Positions 37,371 through 44,142 of a stretch of 64,000 nt of DNA are shown here, one piece after another (the first letter of the stretch is position 1; the number at the start of each line of letters is the position of its first letter). Under the pieces are notes generated by a model. That model was not told the origin of the DNA. It did not search any database and saw only the letters and a list, made by a program, of their open reading frames with translations. The stretch lies in NCBI RefSeq assembly GCF_020621385.1, contig NZ_JAESVA010000009.1, positions 1 to 64,000 on the forward strand, written 5' to 3'. Origin of the DNA: Acidisoma cellulosilyticum (GTDB lineage: Bacteria; Pseudomonadota; Alphaproteobacteria; Acetobacterales; Acetobacteraceae). Both the position numbers and the translations under genes were made by a program.

Positions 37371-38122
37371 GCGGCGGAGGCCCGGCGCAGATCAGCGTCC
37401 AGGCCAAGCCGCGCGATGGTCTTGCGCGTGAAGGGGGCGGCATAGCCGTGGGTTTCCAGAAGCAACTGGCCGAGCGAGGCCGCGTCATCGACATCGTACC
37501 AGGACGGCAGTTCGACAATGTCGAGACCGAGTTCAGCCGCGCGGGTTCGGGTCGCGGCGGCAACACTTTCGGTACTCCAGGCGATATCCCGGAACAGATC
37601 GGCGTAAGGCGCGCGCATGCCGAGAAGATAATAGCCGCCGTCATCGCAGGCACCGAGGACGATGCGTTTGTCGCTGCCCGTCAGCAAGGTTTTGGCGGCG
37701 GCGACGAGATATTCGGTCGGCAATGTCGGTGTGTCGGAACTCAAGACGCAAGCAGCGGCATGGCCGAGATCGAACGGTCCTTTGATGGCCTGCCATAAGG
37801 ATCGGCCGAACCCGTCCACGCCGGCCGGGGCCGGCAAAGTGCCGTCCGCCAGAATGCAGACCGTCTGTGCGGCCAGATGGGGTGCGAGCGTGCTTTCCGT
37901 GCCGAGCGGGGCATAGGCCGCGTAGCTCGTGATCGGAACGGAGAGGGATGCCGCGCCAAGGTTTTCAGTTGTATCGCGCAGGAAAGCAGCGCTGAGGCTG
38001 GCTGCCTGCTCATGCGTCAGCGGTGGGCAGAGTCTGGTCTTGGAAAAGCCCGGCCTTGGCGTCTTTGCCATCACCGCGATAGCGCAAGTGTCGTCCGGAG
38101 CACGCGTTTCACTCGCCGTCAT
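37367..38122 (-). CDS. DUF2064 / TIGR04282-type glycosyltransferase
   Basis: 251 residues; AAGGTC precedes the ATG. Hallmarks are AVMAKTPRPGFSKTRLCPPL (residues 16-35) and the metal site CVLSSDTPTLPTEYL, then LGACDDGGYYLLGM and WSTESVAAATRTRA. This family is annotated as arsenosugar-biosynthesis glycosyltransferase, but no arsenic methyltransferase is near, so that name may mislead. It is the first gene of an operon with a GT-C transferase, a radical SAM protein and a GT2 transferase. Confidence 0.87.
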   Translation of the reverse strand: MTASETRAPDDTCAIAVMAKTPRPGFSKTRLCPPLTHEQAASLSAAFLRDTTENLGAASLSVPITSYAAYAPLGTESTLAPHLAAQTVCILADGTLPAPAGVDGFGRSLWQAIKGPFDLGHAAACVLSSDTPTLPTEYLVAAAKTLLTGSDKRIVLGACDDGGYYLLGMRAPYADLFRDIAWSTESVAAATRTRAAELGLDIVELPSWYDVDDAASLGQLLLETHGYAAPFTRKTIARLGLDADLRRASAA

Positions 38123-38243
38123 GATCTGACCTTCTGAGATTGCCTGCTGCGCGATCGTCTCGAGACTTATACGGGCGACAAGCCAAGCGGTTACACCTCA
38201 GCACAGAAAAGTGAGGCCCATGCTTCACAAGACCGCAAATCTT

Positions 38244-38269
38244 CCCATCGGGTGGACGCACCCGATGGG
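38244..38269 (-). terminator. Hairpin terminator at the end of the stress cassette
   Basis: A perfect 10-bp stem (CCCATCGGGT, loop of six, ACCCGATGGG) lies nine bases beyond the stop of the PRC-barrel gene. Read on the minus strand, the tail is AAGATTTGCG, a poor U-tract, so termination may be partial or Rho-assisted. Confidence 0.55.
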
Positions 38270-38277
38270 ATAATGCT

Positions 38278-38751
38278 TCAATGCGATGGTTTCGCGAGGC
38301 CGACTTTCAGGAAGGCATCATCCGCGACCGGCGTCGTGCCATCAGCCGAGAAAGTCGCAAATCCGGCCAATTGCTTCGGCGTATAGGCAACGACTTCCAT
38401 CTCATCGCCCAGCAGCACCATGGCGTCGATCGGCACGGCGATCAGCCGGCCGCCATAGCCGTAGAAGCCGCCGAAATTCATGACGACCGAGACCTCGCCT
38501 TGGGCATTGCGAACGACGGCGTGGACGCGGCCGAGAATGATCTGGCTTTCGACTGGCTGCAGAATGAGCCGATCCGTCAGATCGCCGACACGCACAGGTT
38601 GTGGAAAGCGCATGGCGGTTGATTCCGCGAGGCTCATGCCCGGCGGCGGCGGCATGCCGCCCGGCATCGGGCTTTGCGCCAAGGCCGGCGCGGCGGCAAA
38701 GGTCATTGCCAGAGCAACGATAAGATGAAGGTTTTGCGGCATGGCCTTCAC
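38278..38751 (-). CDS. Exported PRC-barrel-like protein
   Basis: 157 residues from a GTG that overlaps the upstream stop (GTGA); an ATG nine bases later is an alternative. A signal peptide (LIVALAMTFAAAPALAQ) is clear. The mature part has a PRC-barrel pattern: GRVHAVVRNAQGEVSVVMN followed by FGGFYGYGGRLIAVPIDAMV. A Pro/Met/Gly segment (MPGGMPPPPGM) follows the signal. It is the last gene of the minus-strand run after the molybdopterin protein, and may assist an envelope redox or metal response. Function is inferred from position only. Confidence 0.75.
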   Translation of the reverse strand: MKAMPQNLHLIVALAMTFAAAPALAQSPMPGGMPPPPGMSLAESTAMRFPQPVRVGDLTDRLILQPVESQIILGRVHAVVRNAQGEVSVVMNFGGFYGYGGRLIAVPIDAMVLLGDEMEVVAYTPKQLAGFATFSADGTTPVADDAFLKVGLAKPSH

Positions 38752-39521
38752 ATTCCCGCGAACCAGGGAAAGCCCTTGGATTCCCAGAAGCCACCCGGAT
38801 AGGTATTGGTGACCTCAATGGCGGTGATCCATTTCGGATTCTTGTAGCCGAGTTTAACGGCCGTGCGCAGACGTATCGGAAAGCCGAAAGGGTCGGCCAA
38901 TTGCTGCCCGCCATATTGCAAAGCCAGCAGGGTCTGGGGATGCAGGGCGGCCGCCATATCGATGCTGCTCGGGTAATTATCGGCGGTCTTGAAGGCGACG
39001 TATTTGGCGCGCAGGTCGGCGCCGGTCCGTTCCAGAAACGTCCTTAGCGGCACGCCTGTCCAGCCGCCGATATAGCTCCAGCCTTCGACGCAAATATGCT
39101 TGATGACGATCGAGCTTTGCGGAAGGGCTTGAAGATCCGTCAGCGTCCAAGGGCGTTTATCTTGAACGAGGCCGCTCAGTTCCAGCTTCCATGTCGCGCC
39201 ATTGACGGGTTTGACGTCGGTGACATCGTAATAGGCGTTGAATTTGGGTGGGCGCAGAATCATCGAATCTGGGTAGGTCGGTGCCAGCTTGTTCGGGTCG
39301 AACAGCAGCGCCTGAACCTTGTCATTGAGATTTGAGATGGCGAGCAAGGCTGCCTCCACCGCTTCCGGGCGTTTGACGTCGCAGCCCGTCAGCATGACCA
39401 GGGAGCCGAGGGTCAATCCACCCCGCAACAATCCGCGCCGTTCCAGCGAGCGGATCAGCGGACGATGCACATCCAACACGGAAGCATCCGGCGCGTCATT
39501 CGGGCGAAAGGGCGATTTCAT
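38748..39521 (-). CDS. Molybdopterin-dependent oxidoreductase (sulfite oxidase/MsrP-like), probable Tat lipoprotein
   Basis: 257 residues; ATGA overlap with the cytochrome gene. A twin-arginine stretch (ERRGLLRGGLTLGS, RR at 28-29) leads to a lipobox LTGC with Cys47, so the protein is probably exported folded and lipid-anchored. The oxidoreductase molybdopterin domain has the molybdenum-ligand cysteine in KHICVEGWSY (Cys144), GGWTGVPLRTFL and FGFPIRLRTAVKLGYKNPKW. It resembles MsrP/YedY-type reductases working with a membrane heme b partner, here the preceding gene. The likely task is repair of oxidised sulfur groups in the envelope. Confidence 0.85.
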   Translation of the reverse strand: MKSPFRPNDAPDASVLDVHRPLIRSLERRGLLRGGLTLGSLVMLTGCDVKRPEAVEAALLAISNLNDKVQALLFDPNKLAPTYPDSMILRPPKFNAYYDVTDVKPVNGATWKLELSGLVQDKRPWTLTDLQALPQSSIVIKHICVEGWSYIGGWTGVPLRTFLERTGADLRAKYVAFKTADNYPSSIDMAAALHPQTLLALQYGGQQLADPFGFPIRLRTAVKLGYKNPKWITAIEVTNTYPGGFWESKGFPWFAGM

Positions 39522-40174
39522 GATTTGGATAACCCGCGGCTGGGCTTAGGGGATTGCAGACGCGGACCGCCGGCCAGCATGGCCCAGATCGTCTTTGGAA
39601 CAAGCACCGCGAGCGCGACGTGAACGATGACGAAGCCGACAATCACCACCATGCCCGCGAAATGAAAGACGCGGACCGATTGAAAGCCGCCGAACAGGCT
39701 GACGAGACTGGAAAACTGCACCGGCTTCCACAACGCCAACCCGGTCAAAGCCTGATTGATGGATGCGAGGATGGCAACGATATAAAGCAGCTTCTGTACC
39801 GCATTATAGACGGTCAGATCCTCATGCGCGATTTTGAAATGCAGCGTGTCGATGACGGTCTTGACGATATCGCGCGGACGGATGGGCAAAAGCCTTTCCC
39901 GCAGGCGGCCAGTCGCGAATCCGTACGTGAGGTAAATAAGGCCGTTGATGCCGAAAAACCACATGCCGGCGAAATGCCAGTTCACGCTCCAGGCGGCCCA
40001 TTCACCCAGGCGCAGATAGCCGGGGAAATGCAGGCCGTGGATGATCACGTCATCATTATAGATGCCCCAGCCTGACGTGATCATGACCATCATCGCCGCC
40101 GCATTGATCCAATGCATGATCCTGACGGCCAGGGGATGCAGACGGCGCTCTTTCGTCGGTCGCTCTTGTGTCAA
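39518..40174 (-). CDS. Cytochrome b561-like membrane protein
   Basis: 218 residues with four to five hydrophobic helices. Histidines placed to bind heme b occur in VRIMHWINAAAMM, SVNWHFAGMWFFG, RVFHFAGMVV and VIVHVALAVL. This is the bacterial b561/Ni-Fe-hydrogenase cytochrome b pattern. It overlaps the molybdopterin lipoprotein gene, so it probably passes electrons from the quinone pool to that enzyme. It differs from the classical MsrQ partner. It follows the anti-sigma gene by 50 bp and could belong to the sigma operon. Confidence 0.85.
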   Translation of the reverse strand: MTQERPTKERRLHPLAVRIMHWINAAAMMVMITSGWGIYNDDVIIHGLHFPGYLRLGEWAAWSVNWHFAGMWFFGINGLIYLTYGFATGRLRERLLPIRPRDIVKTVIDTLHFKIAHEDLTVYNAVQKLLYIVAILASINQALTGLALWKPVQFSSLVSLFGGFQSVRVFHFAGMVVIVGFVIVHVALAVLVPKTIWAMLAGGPRLQSPKPSRGLSKS

Positions 40175-40224
40175 GGTTTTGATCCTCGGCGCGTTTTATG
40201 AAGGTAAGCTTGTGCGGCAAGACC

Positions 40225-40866
40225 TTACCATCGCGACAAGCGCGACAGCACGCATTGTCCGATGATGGTGACGATTCCACATCCAACGCTGTACCAGACG
40301 GCGATGTAAAGCGGGTCGTCGGACGGACAGGCAAAAACGAACACGAAGGCGCCCCAGCCGGCGGCAGCGAGCGCCCCTGCGAGCGCGGTGCCGTGACGGT
40401 CGGAGGGCGCGCCGCGCCGCACCAGGACACCGAACGCGATGACAGGCGGTACCGACAGCGCGATCATCTTCCAGGCGCATTGAATGCCGTGACGCCAATC
40501 GAGCCGCGCGAGAAGATGCGCGAGCCCCGCCTGGCTTGCGTCGATCAGCCAGCCGCTTGCGAAAATGATAGCGAGCAGCACCAGAATCCAGCGGAGGCCA
40601 AGGCGCGGCGAGCGTGTCGGGTCGATCGATATCAGCGCGATGCCGCCGCCGAGCACGGCGATCAGCCCCATGCTGACCAGCTTCCACCAGAAGGAGGGCG
40701 CGGCCATGGCGACCGGCATATCCGGTCGCATGAAGCCCATGCCAAGAACGACCGCGATTTCAACCAGGCCCAAAATCAGCAGGATGACCGCTTCGCGCAG
40801 AATGCTGCGCGACCGCACCGGCCGGAGATTTTCGCTGAGTCGGTCGATAAGACTGTCAGTCTTCAT
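40225..40866 (-). CDS. nrsF: NrsF-type (DUF1109) anti-sigma factor
   Basis: 213 residues from ATG 40,866, overlapping the sigma gene; an ATG three codons earlier is possible. Six hydrophobic segments follow a cytoplasmic N-terminus. Conserved cysteines lie at 130 (GIQCAWKM), 180 (FACPSDDPLY) and 196 (WYSVGCG). From memory, Caulobacter NrsF senses chromate and cadmium through Cys131 and Cys181, nearly the same positions. It should hold the sigma factor at the membrane until the cysteines are modified. Confidence 0.85.
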   Translation of the reverse strand: MKTDSLIDRLSENLRPVRSRSILREAVILLILGLVEIAVVLGMGFMRPDMPVAMAAPSFWWKLVSMGLIAVLGGGIALISIDPTRSPRLGLRWILVLLAIIFASGWLIDASQAGLAHLLARLDWRHGIQCAWKMIALSVPPVIAFGVLVRRGAPSDRHGTALAGALAAAGWGAFVFVFACPSDDPLYIAVWYSVGCGIVTIIGQCVLSRLSRW

Positions 40867-41386
40867 CGGAGCCATCCTGGGCGGCAGCCGTCAGGCGTTT
40901 CAGCCCGCGATGGATATTGACCTTCACGAGTGTGACTGATTGGCCGGTCGCCTTGGCGGCTTCGGCCAGGCTATAGCCTTCGATCTTGACGAGACGGATT
41001 ACCTGGGCCTGGGCGGGTTTCAGAATCCCAAGCAGCCGATCGAAGGTTTTTTCGGCGATCACGGCGTTTTCGTGATCGGGGACGCCCAGATTGTCGTCCA
41101 GCGGTTCGGTATTGTCCCAGGACGGGGCGCGCATCCGATCGATCCATTTGTAGCGGGCGATGGCGGCGAGCCAAGGGGCGAAGGGCCGTGCGGGATCATA
41201 GGTGTGGCGTTTCTCATGGATCGCCAGCAGCACGTCCTGAACCGCATCCTCGGTCATGGAAAGCGGCAGCCGGCGGCGATAGTAGCGCCGCAGCCAAGGC
41301 ACAAGCTCAGCCAATAGCTTGCGATAGGCATTGCCGTCTCCCGCCAACGCGGCCGCCATCATGCGGTCCCAGTCAGACTGGGGCAT
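40856..41386 (-). CDS. sigF: ECF RNA polymerase sigma factor, SigF-like
   Basis: 176 residues from ATG 41,386 (MPQSDWDRMMAAALAGDG); a GTG seven codons upstream is an alternative, and neither has a strong ribosome binding site. Region 2 reads DAVQDVLLAIHEKRHTYDPA then RPFAPWLAAIARYKWIDRMR. Region 4 reads LKPAQAQVIRLVKIEGYSLA followed by EAAKATGQSVTLVKVNIHRG. It overlaps the NrsF-type anti-sigma gene. A promoter matching the Caulobacter SigF consensus lies about 105-130 bp upstream, so it probably drives its own operon. Confidence 0.9.
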   Translation of the reverse strand: MPQSDWDRMMAAALAGDGNAYRKLLAELVPWLRRYYRRRLPLSMTEDAVQDVLLAIHEKRHTYDPARPFAPWLAAIARYKWIDRMRAPSWDNTEPLDDNLGVPDHENAVIAEKTFDRLLGILKPAQAQVIRLVKIEGYSLAEAAKATGQSVTLVKVNIHRGLKRLTAAAQDGSDED

Positions 41387-41491
41387 TTCGGCCGCTGTCG
41401 CTCTCACCTTGGCGACCAAATCGAACTCGTGCCTTGTGTCACGCGCCGCAAACCTCGTGTCAGGTACGAATCTTTGGTGTCCAGCAGCATA

Positions 41492-41517
41492 TTCGACGGG
41501 AGTCCGGATTTGGTTAC
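41492..41517 (-). promoter_or_regulatory. SigF-type promoter GTAACC-N16-CGAA upstream of the sigma operon
   Basis: On the minus strand GTAACC (41,517-41,512) is separated by exactly 16 bases from CGAA (41,495-41,492). This matches the consensus I recall for SigF in Caulobacter (GTAACC-N16-CGAA). Transcription would begin near 41,485, leaving a leader of about 100 bases before the sigma start codon. Confidence 0.75.
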
Positions 41518-41611
41518 AGGGTCGGTCGATGGGCGCCAGGGCAGCCGCAGGGCGTTCTAGAATGTCCGATCTAAAATGGCTAGCGTAGGGTGCCGCGGCG
41601 CCCATGCCGGG

Positions 41612-42265
41612 TCAGGAGGCGAGCGCGAGAACGCGCGCCAAGGGTCCGGTAGAGCGGAATCGAGGGATCAATTGCTTGGCGAGCAGGTTGTCGATGCCGA
41701 GGCTGCGGCCGGCCTGACTGGCGGCGAACATGCCATGCGTGCAGATGATGCCGACATAGGTCCAAGGCCATTCGGTCGGATCGTTATAAAGACCGATGAG
41801 CAGATTCAGCGTGAAGAGCGCGGCCAATATGCCCGTCAGCCGGACCATGAAGCCGAGCATGAGCGAGGCCGTGAAGAAGATCTCCAGCAGATAGATAACC
41901 GGCTGGACCAGCGCGATATGGGTGACGAAGACCTGCATGATGGCCGCATGCGCGGGGAAGGAACTGTATTTCACGGTCGCGCCAAGCCAGTATTTGAAGC
42001 CGGCGGAAACGGGCAGCGGCAGTTTCCACAAGGTGCCGAGATACCACATGCCGGCGGCCAGCAGTCGCATGGCATAGATGCTGATGTGATGCAGGCTGCG
42101 CTGGCTGGGATCGCGCCGCCAATTGACATAGACGGTCAGAAAACTGCCGAGCAGAAGAATCCAGTACAGCGCGACGGTGAACCATCGCCCGTCGCCGAGA
42201 TGAACCTGATCCGGAATTCCGCCTGTCAGGAACTGCAGGAAAGTATGGATGGGATTGTCGTTCAT
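41612..42265 (-). CDS. DoxX-like integral membrane protein
   Basis: 217 residues; AAGGA seven bases before this ATG favours it over longer frames. It has at least four hydrophobic segments: TVALYWILLLGSFLTVYVNW, IYAMRLLAAGMWYLGTLW, VIYLLEIFFTASLMLGFMV and TGILAALFTLNLLIGLYN, then WPWTYVGIICTHGMFAASQA. This fits the DoxX/DoxD-like family, often induced by redox or metal stress. A SigF-type promoter precedes it and a TetR gene diverges from it, so it may be under dual control. Confidence 0.75.
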   Translation of the reverse strand: MNDNPIHTFLQFLTGGIPDQVHLGDGRWFTVALYWILLLGSFLTVYVNWRRDPSQRSLHHISIYAMRLLAAGMWYLGTLWKLPLPVSAGFKYWLGATVKYSSFPAHAAIMQVFVTHIALVQPVIYLLEIFFTASLMLGFMVRLTGILAALFTLNLLIGLYNDPTEWPWTYVGIICTHGMFAASQAGRSLGIDNLLAKQLIPRFRSTGPLARVLALAS

Positions 42266-42305
42266 GGCATTGTCCTTGACGGTTGCATGCGTCTTCAAGG
42301 ACAGG

Positions 42306-42331
42306 TTCGTTGATCGGTGGCGATTAGTTAC
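42306..42331 (-). promoter_or_regulatory. SigF-type promoter GTAACT-N16-CGAA upstream of the DoxX-like gene
   Basis: On the minus strand GTAACT (42,331-42,326) and CGAA (42,309-42,306) are separated by 16 bases, the same spacing as the promoter of the sigma operon. The CGAA box lies about 40 bases before the DoxX-like start codon. Confidence 0.65.
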
Positions 42332-42444
42332 GGAGACGGCAGAAGAGCGTATCGATGGCACGCAATTCTGGTATGGGCGCTATAAAATGCGCGACAGTGA
42401 CGGGTGTGGCAGAATAGCCCGGCATGCGGCGCACGAGGGCAGAA

Positions 42445-43026
42445 ATGGCGAGGCCGAGAGAGTTTGATGAATCTGACGTTCTGGACGCGGCGGTGCAGTG
42501 TTTCTGGAGCCATGGGTATGAGGCGACCTCGGTCAAGGATCTGCTGGCACGAACCGGGCTGACGGCCGCAAGCCTGTACAATGCCTATGGCGACAAGCGG
42601 TCCGTCTTCAGGACGGCACTGGATCATTACGTCGATACCAGCATCGGCGCGCGGATCACGCGCTGCGAAGACCTGCCGCCGCGCGAAGCGATCGAAGCCT
42701 TCTTTCACGAAATTCTGCGCCGCTCGCTGACGGACCGGGAGCATAAGGGCTGCATGCTGGTCAATGCCGCGCTGGAAGTGGCACCGCATGATCCTGAATT
42801 CCGCAAGAGCATCGCGGCCGTGCTGAGGCGCATCGAAACCTTCTTTCTCACCAGCATCCAACGCGGGCAGGCGGAGGGTACGATCAGCGCTGCCATTTCG
42901 GCGACGGCCCAGGCGCAGCATCTTCTGGGCATTCTGATGGGTGTCCGCGTCCTGTCGCGGGTGCGCCCGGAGAAGGCGCTGCTGGAAGGCATGGTGGCCG
43001 TCGCGCTGGCCGGGCTCGGCGCCTAG
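42445..43026 (+). CDS. TetR/AcrR family transcriptional regulator
   Basis: 193 residues from ATG 42,445 (MARPREFDESDVLDAAVQCF), with GAGG seven bases upstream; a frame start 21 bases earlier is less likely. The helix-turn-helix spans residues 8-50 (HGYEATSVKDLLARTGLTAA then SLYNAYGDKRSVF). The C-terminal domain contains REHKGCMLVNAALEVAPHDP, typical of TetR_C_16-like effector domains. It is divergent from the DoxX-like gene over 180 bp containing the SigF-type promoter. Confidence 0.9.
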   Translation: MARPREFDESDVLDAAVQCFWSHGYEATSVKDLLARTGLTAASLYNAYGDKRSVFRTALDHYVDTSIGARITRCEDLPPREAIEAFFHEILRRSLTDREHKGCMLVNAALEVAPHDPEFRKSIAAVLRRIETFFLTSIQRGQAEGTISAAISATAQAQHLLGILMGVRVLSRVRPEKALLEGMVAVALAGLGA

Positions 43027-43251
43027 AGCCTCTCCCACCAGCCGATAGGAGCCATGCGAGGCGGCGGTTGATCTCGCCAGCACATGACGCTTAGATGCAT
43101 GACACATCAGGACAGGTGTCGGTCTTAGCGGCGCCGGTCATCGTAAGCGTTAACGTCAATCAACGCACGGAATAGGCGGCTTAGGCTGTCTGGAGCCGTG
43201 CGCCTGCATCCCGCAGCTGCCGGTTCCGTACGACCGCAGAAGAAGGATGCA

Positions 43252-44031
43252 GTGGCATTGACCCAAGACAGTAACGCTCCCCAGCCTACCATCGAGCGGA
43301 TGCGGCATGAGATCAAACGCCGCGACCTGACTATTTCCGCTATCGCGCGCGTCACGCCCCAGATGATCCGCGTGACGCTGATGGATGACAGTCTCGTGGA
43401 TTTCTTCAGCGGCGCGCCGGACGATCATATCAAGATCTTCCTGCCCCAGCCGGACGGCGAGCCCGCGCGGCGCGACTATACCCCGCGCCGCTTCAGCCAG
43501 GCCGAGCGCAGCCTCACCCTTGATTTCGTCGATCATGACGGCGGTCCGGCAGCCGATTGGGCGCGGGCGGCCCGCGTCGGCGACAGCCTGACCATTGCCG
43601 GCCCCCGCGGTTCCTCGGCGATCGGCGGCGATATCCGCGGCTGGGTGCTGGTGGGCGATGAGACGGCGCTGCCGGCCATCGGCCGCCGGATCGAGGAATT
43701 GGCGCCCGGCATGCCCGTCATCAGCATCGCGGCCGTGACAGATAGAAGTGAGGAGCAGCGCTTCGAGACGGCGGCCGAGCTTGACGCCCGTTGGGTCTAT
43801 CGCCCGCATGGCGCCGCCGCCGATCCTGCGGCGCTGCTGGACGCGGTCAAAAAGCTCGCTCTGCCGCCGCAGACCTTCGTCTGGGTCGCGGCCGAGGCCG
43901 GCGTCGCCCGCGCCATTCGCCGCTATCTGCTGGAGGAGCGCGGCCTGCCGAAGGCCTGGCTGAAGGCTTCCGGCTATTGGGTGCAGGGCGAGGCCGACGC
44001 GGCGGTGAAAAGCTTCGAGGACGCCACGTGA
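43252..44031 (+). CDS. Siderophore-interacting protein (FAD-dependent ferric reductase family)
   Basis: 259 residues from GTG 43,252, which has AAGGA a few bases before it; a GTG 54 bases upstream is possible. The FAD-binding barrel contains RDYTPRRFSQAERSLTLDFV followed by DHDGG, and the NAD(P)H-side SIP domain includes WVLVGDETALPAIGRRIEEL, TFVWVAAEAGVARAIRRYLL and KASGYWVQGEAD. The enzyme would release iron by reducing ferric-siderophore complexes in the cytoplasm. No siderophore uptake genes adjoin it. Confidence 0.9.
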   Translation: MALTQDSNAPQPTIERMRHEIKRRDLTISAIARVTPQMIRVTLMDDSLVDFFSGAPDDHIKIFLPQPDGEPARRDYTPRRFSQAERSLTLDFVDHDGGPAADWARAARVGDSLTIAGPRGSSAIGGDIRGWVLVGDETALPAIGRRIEELAPGMPVISIAAVTDRSEEQRFETAAELDARWVYRPHGAAADPAALLDAVKKLALPPQTFVWVAAEAGVARAIRRYLLEERGLPKAWLKASGYWVQGEADAAVKSFEDAT

Positions 44032-44142
44032 CCCTCCCGCGTTCCTGCCCCGCCGCAAAGCCCTAGCTTTCCCGCCGACCTGCGGGCTAGGCTTCCCTCA
44101 AAGTGCGGCAAAAGCGCTGCCAAGAAAAGGGAATGGAACCGG

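Noticed and set aside
37367-38122. Arsenosugar biosynthesis assignment for the DUF2064 transferase
   Set aside because: No ArsM or arsenosugar radical SAM partner is present; the neighbouring radical SAM protein is of SPASM type, so only the family is reported.
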